Part shown: one piece after another, positions 14,024 through 19,500 of the stretch
Layout of the letters: the number at the start of each line of letters is the position of its first letter
Numbering within the stretch: position 1 is the stretch's first letter
Assembly (NCBI GenBank): GCA_018500045.2
Contig: JAHBAQ020000008.1
Span: 1-19,500, forward strand
Origin: Candidatus Shapirobacteria bacterium
Lineage (GTDB): Bacteria > Patescibacteriota > Microgenomatia > UBA12405
Length of the DNA stretch: 19,500 nucleotides
Direction of reading: 5' to 3'
Made by a program: the position numbers and the translations under genes
Notes under the pieces: model-generated
Told to the model about the DNA's origin: nothing
What the model saw: only the letters and a program-made list of their open reading frames with translations
Database searches by the model: none

Positions 14024-15784
14024 TTATTTTATAAACCCACCAACTTGTATATCCCAAAGCTGCTTATAGATACCCTTGTCTTTCTTAATCAGTTGAGAAT
14101 GACTTCCATCTTCGATAATCTTACCCTTATCCAGTACCACGATTCGATCAACTTTTTTGATTGTTGATAACCTATGGGCGATCACAATTACCGTTTTATC
14201 TTTAGTTAAATTTGCCAGAGCCTCTTGGATATATTTTTCCGATTCTGAATCTAAACTAGAAGTTGCTTCATCCAAAATTAAAATCGGCGAGTTTCTCAAA
14301 ATTGCTCTGGCAATCGCCACCCGCTGTCTTTCCCCTCCGGAGAGTTTAATTCCTCGTTCACCCACAAAAGTTTTATAACCCTTTGATAGTTTCGAGATAA
14401 ATTCGTCACAATAAGCCAATTTTGAGGCCTCAATTACCTCCTTATCACTAGCATTAAATCGACCATAACGAATATTTTCCATTAAACTTCTATGAAATAA
14501 AATCGGATCTTGAGGCACTAAACTAATTTGGCTTCTCAAACTTTCTTGTGTTACTTTAGCAATATCTTGGCCATCAATTAATATTTTCCCTTTTTGAATA
14601 TCATGAAGTCTCAGTATTAATTTCATCAAAGTCGATTTACCTGAACCAGATAACCCGACCAAAGCCACTGTCTGACCAGCGTTAACCGTCAAATTAAAAT
14701 TAGTAATTACTTTATCACCATCTTCATATCCAAAATCAACCTTATCAAATTTTATTTCACCTGATTTTACTTCTAAAGTACAGGCTTCCAGGTCATCTTT
14801 TATTTCGTGTGGCGTATTTAAAATCAGTGTCATTTCTTCAGCCTCAGCCAAGTGTTCATAAATTCTAGTTATTACCCGGCCAAAATCCCAGACCATCATC
14901 ACCACTTCAATAATATACGACTGAATTAAAACAAAGTCACCTACGGTCAAAATTTCTCTTTGCCACAATCTAATAGCAAAATAAAAAATCCCAATCTCCA
15001 ATACCACTAACAAAAATGATTGCAAAGCATAAAATTTAGCACTTAAATCCCAACTAAACAACCGAATTTTATGTAACTTATCAACCAAATCAGCATACCC
15101 CCAAGATTCTTTTTCATAACCGTTAAACAATTTTATGTTTGTATTGTTAGTTACCGTATCTGCCAAAAAACTACTAGTAGTTGTCTCCGCCTCACTTCGC
15201 TGGATGTCGTATTTAATTTTATATTTTGTAAAACCCCAATTGATTACCATAAACATTAAAGTCCACAATAACATCCCCAAACCCAAAAATATATTTACCT
15301 TAGCCAACACTAATGTAATTATTAAAACCTTTACTGTTGATGGCAACAATTCGTAAAAAAGCTGATCTGCCAAAACCTCAAATGAAGATACGAAACTTTT
15401 AGTTTTTTTAACCACTGACCCAGTAAAATTATTGGAAAAATAAGCATAAGAGTGTCGATGTAAATACTCAAAACATCTTTTAGATAAATCACCCATACTA
15501 ATCGACTCAAAAAAGTTAGTCGCAAAACCACCAACCCGCCACAACAACCATCTAGTAAAACTCAAACCAGCAATTACTACTAGAATCGACAATAAACTCT
15601 TGACTATTACTTCTCTAGCCTGTCCACTGGATAATTCGTTAAAAAAATATTTAAAATAAACCGGTGTAATTGAATCCACTACATTAGCTATCGCTATCGA
15701 AAAAACTGTCAGCCATAAAGAAATTTTATGACTACGCGCTGTTTGCCAATAAAACCGGAGAGTTTTCCTGGTGTTATCCTTCAT
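14024..15784 (-). CDS. ABC exporter half-transporter (MsbA/MdlB type)
   Basis: A fused membrane plus ATPase exporter subunit (586 aa) that should work as a dimer. The N-terminal half has six predicted helices of an exporter domain. The C-terminal half has Walker A VGLSGSGKSTLM (about residue 375), Q-loop LVPQDPILFHRSLMENI, signature LSGGERQRVAIARA (about 480), Walker B ILILDEATSSLD (about 502) and the switch AHRLSTIKKVDR. Such proteins export lipids, peptides or drugs; the substrate is unknown. It is a single gene, divergent from pta with 55 bases between start codons, and is followed by the large non-coding region with no clear terminator. A consensus TATAAT lies 12 bases before its ATG. Confidence 0.95.
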   Translation of the reverse strand: MKDNTRKTLRFYWQTARSHKISLWLTVFSIAIANVVDSITPVYFKYFFNELSSGQAREVIVKSLLSILVVIAGLSFTRWLLWRVGGFATNFFESISMGDLSKRCFEYLHRHSYAYFSNNFTGSVVKKTKSFVSSFEVLADQLFYELLPSTVKVLIITLVLAKVNIFLGLGMLLWTLMFMVINWGFTKYKIKYDIQRSEAETTTSSFLADTVTNNTNIKLFNGYEKESWGYADLVDKLHKIRLFSWDLSAKFYALQSFLLVVLEIGIFYFAIRLWQREILTVGDFVLIQSYIIEVVMMVWDFGRVITRIYEHLAEAEEMTLILNTPHEIKDDLEACTLEVKSGEIKFDKVDFGYEDGDKVITNFNLTVNAGQTVALVGLSGSGKSTLMKLILRLHDIQKGKILIDGQDIAKVTQESLRSQISLVPQDPILFHRSLMENIRYGRFNASDKEVIEASKLAYCDEFISKLSKGYKTFVGERGIKLSGGERQRVAIARAILRNSPILILDEATSSLDSESEKYIQEALANLTKDKTVIVIAHRLSTIKKVDRIVVLDKGKIIEDGSHSQLIKKDKGIYKQLWDIQVGGFIK

Positions 15785-15796
15785 TTTGTAACTTTC

Positions 15797-15802
15797 ATTA
15801 TA
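15797..15802 (-). promoter_or_regulatory. -10 box for the ABC exporter
   Basis: Perfect TATAAT on the - strand, 12 bases before the ATG at 15784, predicting a leader of about 5 bases. It lies back to back with the pta promoter in a 55-base intergenic region, so the two units may be co-regulated. Confidence 0.5.
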
Positions 15803-15823
15803 ACCTATTCCTCACCTTTTTTT

Positions 15824-15832
15824 TGATATAAT
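15824..15832 (+). promoter_or_regulatory. Extended -10 promoter giving a leaderless pta message
   Basis: TGATATAAT is a perfect extended -10 (TGn + TATAAT). Seven bases separate it from ATG 15840, so the transcript should begin at or one base before the start codon. It is the best example of the leaderless layout in this window. Confidence 0.65.
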
Positions 15833-15839
15833 TACTTCC

Positions 15840-16781
15840 ATGAGTCCAACTATTGAAAACATCTATCGTTTAGCCAAATCCCAACCCAAAAAAATTATCT
15901 TGGCCGAAAGTCAGGATAGTCGTATTCAAGATGCAACTAAAATCATTACTCAACAGAACCTCGCTGAAATTATCCTAATTAGTCCAGACTATATTTCCCA
16001 AAATAACGATCTCTATCAGAAACTCTCCCAAGAATATTTCCTCCTCAGACAAGCCAAAGGGATGACCCTCGAAGAATCACAAAAAATTTTATTAAATCCA
16101 TTATTTTTCGGTACAATGATGGTTAAATTAGGTTTAGCCGACGGTATGGTTGCTGGTGCCAATAGTACCACCCAAGAAACATTCAGACCGGCACTTCAAA
16201 TTATAAAAACCAAACCAGGCCAAAATATCGTCTCTAGTTTCTTTATTATCGAATCTCCAAATAAAAACTTTGGCAGTAACGGTGTTTTTATTTTTTCCGA
16301 CTGCGGTCTTAATCTTAATCCCAATGCTCAAGAACTAGCTCAAATTGCCATCCAATCAGCTCATTCTTTTAAACAACTAATAGGTGATGAACCAAAAATA
16401 GCTATGCTTTCCTACTCTACCAACGGTAGTGGCTCTGGTGAATCAGTTGATAAAGTTAAACAAGCTACTCAAATAGTTCAAAACTTAGAACCAAATTTAA
16501 TAATCGAAGGTGAAGTCCAAATCGATGCCGCCTTAGTTCCTGAAATCTCTCTCAAAAAAAATCCGAAAAGTAAAATTAAAGGTAAGTCAAATATTTTAAT
16601 CTTTCCTAATCTTGACTCTGGAAATATTGGTTACAAGCTTGTCGAACGACTTGGACTCGCCAAAGCCTTTGGTCCTATCACTCAAGGAATCGCCAAACCC
16701 ATAAACGATCTCTCCCGTGGTTGTAGTGTTGAGGATATTGTTACTACCGTTGCTATTACCAGTGTCCAATCGCAAATCTAA
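15840..16781 (+). CDS. pta: Phosphate acetyltransferase
   Basis: Cytosolic enzyme interconverting acetyl-CoA plus phosphate and acetyl phosphate plus CoA; with acetate kinase it yields ATP in fermentation. Family motifs: KLGLADGMVAGANSTT (96-111), FSDCGLNLNPNAQELAQIA (152-170), MLSYSTNGSG (189-198), a segment IIEGEVQIDAALVPE, then FPNLDSGNIGYK and KPINDLSRGCSVEDIV, with the conserved Ser-Arg of the active site. At 313 residues it is slightly shorter than usual (about 325-330). No acetate kinase gene is in the window. Its stop overlaps the stop of the convergent membrane-protein gene (16778-16781), leaving no room for a terminator. A phosphate butyryltransferase is less likely. Confidence 0.93.
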   Translation: MSPTIENIYRLAKSQPKKIILAESQDSRIQDATKIITQQNLAEIILISPDYISQNNDLYQKLSQEYFLLRQAKGMTLEESQKILLNPLFFGTMMVKLGLADGMVAGANSTTQETFRPALQIIKTKPGQNIVSSFFIIESPNKNFGSNGVFIFSDCGLNLNPNAQELAQIAIQSAHSFKQLIGDEPKIAMLSYSTNGSGSGESVDKVKQATQIVQNLEPNLIIEGEVQIDAALVPEISLKKNPKSKIKGKSNILIFPNLDSGNIGYKLVERLGLAKAFGPITQGIAKPINDLSRGCSVEDIVTTVAITSVQSQI

Positions 16782-17563
16782 CGCCAACTAGTTGTCATTA
16801 TTATCCCTAAAATAATGGCCACAGCAATCCAAGAAAAAACCACCGAACTTCTCTTAAATAATCTATCCCGCAGATCTAATTGAATTAATCCGGACATTAC
16901 ATAAACCGCTGCTACTAAATATATTGACCCTTTAAATATCCCCACTGGCCAAAAAGACATAGCTAATCCAAACTGAGAAATTAAAAACGCTGGGGCCAAC
17001 ACATAAGTCCAAAAACTTTTCTCCTTACCATCATCCGGCAATTCAATAGTTACACTATAAAACAAATACATAAAAACTACCAAGGAAATAATAAAAACAA
17101 AAATTGCATTCAACCAATAAATTACTTTAAAAGAAAACAAACTATCAAACAAGAAAAATGTTGTTAAGAGCAACAAAACCAAACCAACAGTATAAGCCGC
17201 CCGATAAAGCGGTGGCGTTCTATATCCTATAGAGACCAAAAAAACATTTTCCACCAAAAATACCACATAACAAACTATGCCAAAAAACAAACTTGTCAAT
17301 AAAACGGTTAAAAAATTGGACGGTAATAAAGCCGAAAATAGACCAAATCCCACAAAAAACCCCACCGGCAAAACTACTGACATCAATCTTATATACAAAC
17401 TCTCATTAAAAATAATCCCCAATCCAAACCAAAAACAAAAAGCCGTTAACACCGCTCCTACTAATAAGCCATAATAATGAGACGAATACGGCAAACTAAT
17501 AAAAAAATAAAAACCAATTGATGCAACTACTGAAGAAATTAAATACTTAACCCGTTTCGGCAT
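16778..17563 (-). CDS. Polytopic membrane protein, unknown function
   Basis: A 261-residue, very hydrophobic protein with about eight membrane helices and short loops. I do not recognise a family. The only sizeable polar stretch is the loop IELPDDGKEKSFW; a second is LDLRDRLFKRSS before the last helix. The N-terminus MPKRVK puts it on the positive-inside. It starts 3 bases after the YebC stop, so it is the last gene of the RluA-LytR_C-YebC operon. Its composition is rich in Phe, Val, Leu and Gly, as expected for a gene on the G/T-rich strand here. Its stop codon overlaps that of pta. Confidence 0.85.
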   Translation of the reverse strand: MPKRVKYLISSVVASIGFYFFISLPYSSHYYGLLVGAVLTAFCFWFGLGIIFNESLYIRLMSVVLPVGFFVGFGLFSALLPSNFLTVLLTSLFFGIVCYVVFLVENVFLVSIGYRTPPLYRAAYTVGLVLLLLTTFFLFDSLFSFKVIYWLNAIFVFIISLVVFMYLFYSVTIELPDDGKEKSFWTYVLAPAFLISQFGLAMSFWPVGIFKGSIYLVAAVYVMSGLIQLDLRDRLFKRSSVVFSWIAVAIILGIIMTTSWR

Positions 17564-17566
17564 AGC

Positions 17567-18271
17567 CTAATTATAATCAAAACCGCAAAAAACACCAAGA
17601 ACATCATCATTCGACTCCAATTCATCGACAAAATCCAATATCTTCTCTACTTGATCTTCGTTTGCTAAAATTACCGGATTTTTAGCTCGATAAACAGATT
17701 CTGATCTGATCACTTTAAACCCGGATTCTTCAACTTTTTTTACAAAATCATTTAACAATGATGTTTCTATTATCACAATCTTTTCATCAAAATCCATTGC
17801 CCCTAAATCAATTAATTCTAGTTGATTTTCTTCTGTCATATTTTCCAACTCTACTTCCCCTACTCTGTCAAACTGGTACATCACCGAATTTGATTCACCC
17901 AAAGCTCCCTCATAATTTTTAAAAATCAATTTTATTTCTCCTAAAATTCTGTTTTTATTGTCAGTTTCCGCCTCGATAATCACCGGTACCCCAAATGGAC
18001 CGTAACCTTCCAACACTACACTCACTAAATTTGCCTTTCTTTCTTCAAACCTATCCAACAACCTTTGGATATTTTCTTTTGGCATATTCACCTCTCTGGC
18101 TTTATCAATAGCTACCTTTAAAGCCCCGTTTACTTCAGGATTAGTACTACCACCACCCAATCTAATAGCTGTCAAAATGTTTTTAGAAATTTTTGTAAAA
18201 GCCTCACTCCGTTTTTTATCTTGAGCCCCCTTTCGGTTTTTTATATTTGCCCATTTAGAATGTCCCGACAT
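17567..18271 (-). CDS. yebC: YebC/PmpR-family regulator
   Basis: A 234-residue cytosolic protein of the YebC/TACO1 family. The start SGHSKWANIKNRKGAQDKKR is the family signature, followed by GGGSTNPEVNGAL, AREVNMPKENIQRLL and EGYGPFGVPVIIE; the three-domain length is normal (about 240). Family members have been described as transcription factors and, more recently, as ribosome-associated factors that help translate proline-rich stretches; the latter fits its broad conservation better. It lies 22 bases after the LytR_C-type gene and 3 bases before the membrane-protein gene in one - strand operon. Initiation has no Shine-Dalgarno. Confidence 0.96.
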   Translation of the reverse strand: MSGHSKWANIKNRKGAQDKKRSEAFTKISKNILTAIRLGGGSTNPEVNGALKVAIDKAREVNMPKENIQRLLDRFEERKANLVSVVLEGYGPFGVPVIIEAETDNKNRILGEIKLIFKNYEGALGESNSVMYQFDRVGEVELENMTEENQLELIDLGAMDFDEKIVIIETSLLNDFVKKVEESGFKVIRSESVYRAKNPVILANEDQVEKILDFVDELESNDDVLGVFCGFDYN

Positions 18272-18293
18272 AATTCTGATTTAAAATTAAAAA

Positions 18294-19094
18294 TTATTTT
18301 TTATATGTAGGGTATTTTATCACTTCGGAAAAATTTTTCCCCAAATAAATTTCTATTTCTCCCTCATTTATTGACGAATCTTGACTATAATCACAGTCAA
18401 ACATACCCTTGATAACCCTCCAGGAAAAAGTTTTATCAACTCCATTGCCATACAAAACCTTACAATTATCTAATCCCTCTCCGTCTGTTAAAGATATAAC
18501 AGTAAAACCCGACCTTTCCAATTGTTTTGTCACGAAACCACCCAAACCATCAACACTACTAGAATTAACCACTGACAATTTTATATCATCGTTAACTACC
18601 TTGGTCTCAGAAAAATCTCTCAGCATTATTTTGTCCAAAAAAGCTTCACTTTTATCAATGTCTTTTTCTATTTTTTCATTCTTTCTTATCAAATTATTAT
18701 TTCTAAAAAGTTGCCACCAAAATTTTTGTTGCCAATCACCGGTTTTATTTAAAACCACCGTTTTATCTGCTACAAAACCAAAATTAAAAAACAAAACATC
18801 CTTAATCAAATTAACTTTTTTTTCCTGCATTAAAACTTTTTTTATTACCTGATTTCTATACCAACCCATACCACCAGGAATCCACACCTGTGCCTCGTCT
18901 GATAATGATAAATAATTAATCATTTGTCTTTCTTTTGATATTGACACCATTGCTACACCATCATCAGCTAAAATCCCAATCTTATAATCACTTCCATTGT
19001 CACCTTTTTTCTTAAAACCGGAAATTAAAATTACTACTAAAAAAAATCCAATTAAAACCAGAGCCAAAATAATTTTAAATTTATTCCTCTTCAT
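18294..19094 (-). CDS. Membrane-anchored LytR_C-domain protein with an LCP-like N-terminal part
   Basis: A 266-residue protein with one N-terminal anchor (residues 7-27). Residues 171-258 match the LytR_C domain pattern: KLSVVNSSSVDGLGGFVTK, then a helix QLERSGFTVISL, a KVLYGNG strand and the ending EIEIYLGKNFSEV. The middle part contains ISKERQMINYLSLSDEAQVW and IPGGMGWYRNQVI, reminiscent of a reduced LytR-CpsA-Psr fold, but the conserved Arg/Asp catalytic residues of LCP enzymes are not evident. LCP proteins attach polymers to the cell wall; this one may be a non-catalytic relative. It overlaps the upstream RluA-type gene by 14 bases. Confidence 0.75.
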   Translation of the reverse strand: MKRNKFKIILALVLIGFFLVVILISGFKKKGDNGSDYKIGILADDGVAMVSISKERQMINYLSLSDEAQVWIPGGMGWYRNQVIKKVLMQEKKVNLIKDVLFFNFGFVADKTVVLNKTGDWQQKFWWQLFRNNNLIRKNEKIEKDIDKSEAFLDKIMLRDFSETKVVNDDIKLSVVNSSSVDGLGGFVTKQLERSGFTVISLTDGEGLDNCKVLYGNGVDKTFSWRVIKGMFDCDYSQDSSINEGEIEIYLGKNFSEVIKYPTYKK

Positions 19095-19481
19095 AAAGTT
19101 CCAGATGCTCTTTTAAATCATCTGCTAAACCAATCTCAAAATCTTTTTCTTTACCAAAAACCGGATCTTTAATTTTTAAGTAAAATGCCTGCAAAAAAGG
19201 CCTAAATAAAATATTTGCCTCACCACCATACAATTTATCCCCTACTAATGGCCATTTTAAATAGCTCAAATGAACTCGAATCTGATGAGTTCTTCCCGTT
19301 TTTAAATTTATCTCCAATAAGCTGTACTTTTTGCCATTTCTTTTATATTTTTTTATCAATTTAAATTCAGTCAAAGCCTCTTTACCGTCAACTGTCACTC
19401 CAAATTTACCAAATCCATACTTCGACCTCCCTATTGGCCAATTTATACTGCCATCTATCACCGCTTCACCACCCACCAAAC
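19081..19481 (-). CDS. RluA-family rRNA/tRNA pseudouridine synthase, 5' end missing
   Basis: The C-terminal part (about 133 residues) of a pseudouridine synthase that isomerises uridine in rRNA or tRNA. Recognisable are the ING-type strand INWPIGRSKYGFGKF, EALTEFKLIKKY, the conserved EINLKTGRTHQIRVHL and PLVGDKLYGG. The N-terminal half, including the catalytic HRLD aspartate, is beyond the contig end, so activity cannot be judged. The true sequence ends at 19481; the TTG-started version beginning at 19479 is only an artefact of the cut. It is the first visible gene of the - strand operon. Confidence 0.93.
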
Positions 19482-19500
19482 CTGTCTCTTATACACATCT
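19482..19500. other. Nextera/Tn5 mosaic-end adapter (artefact)
   Basis: CTGTCTCTTATACACATCT, the reverse complement of bases 1-19. It is the tagmentation adapter left at the contig end and makes a false 19-bp terminal inverted repeat. Confidence 0.98.

Noticed and set aside
1..19500. A 19-bp terminal inverted repeat, as if the window were a transposon
   Set aside because: The repeat is exactly the synthetic Tn5 mosaic end used in library preparation and sits precisely at both contig ends; there is no transposase gene.

Overview
The window looks like a piece of an AT-rich, gene-dense genome of the candidate phyla radiation (Patescibacteria, probably Microgenomates-like). This is inferred from the style of the proteins (short gyrase B, XerC/D-like recombinase, YebC, LytR_C protein, many small unrecognised proteins), tight gene packing, and almost no Shine-Dalgarno sequence before first genes. 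UGA is used as a stop (for example at 465-467 and 4644-4646), so the UGA=Gly code of Gracilibacteria and Absconditabacteria does not apply. Bases 1-19 and 19482-19500 are Nextera/Tn5 mosaic-end adapter, not genome. The first and last genes are therefore cut by the library, not by biology.

Left block, + strand (20-7050): a truncated LssY_C-domain gene and a small unknown gene; a three-gene MacA/ATPase/MacB-type exporter operon; a small helical protein; a membrane protein translationally coupled to a stand-alone HEPN protein resembling the RNase domain of RnlA/LsoA toxins; a one-cluster ferredoxin; a membrane-anchored, Cys-rich thioredoxin-fold protein ending at a strong UUCG-loop terminator; and a SpoU-family RNA methyltransferase. 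Next, with its own promoter, comes gyrB-gyrA (7203-11863), a complete DNA gyrase.

Middle (11864-14023): two long non-coding stretches flank a complete tyrosine recombinase on the - strand. The larger one (13133-14023, about 890 bp) is unusually structured for such a compact genome. It holds a hairpin, a 16-bp direct repeat and a 13-bp inverted repeat, a T-rich low-GC tract, a consensus DnaA box, and several short iteron-like repeats around that box. This is the part most likely to hold something undescribed: an origin-like or recombination control region.

Right block: a half-size ABC exporter (-) divergent from pta (+, phosphate acetyltransferase); then a - strand operon read leftwards: RluA-type pseudouridine synthase (truncated), LCP/LytR_C-like membrane protein, YebC, and a polytopic membrane protein. 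The last of these meets pta tail to tail with overlapping stop codons.

Two window-wide signals stand out. First genes of transcription units repeatedly have a -10 hexamer, often extended (TGnTANNNT), placed 5-12 bases before the start codon, which predicts leaderless or near-leaderless mRNAs, while operon-internal genes have Shine-Dalgarno sites or overlap. The + strand is also C-rich over G in hand-counted samples from both gene blocks and from non-coding DNA, so the coding-strand switch near 12 kb does not appear to be a replication origin or terminus.
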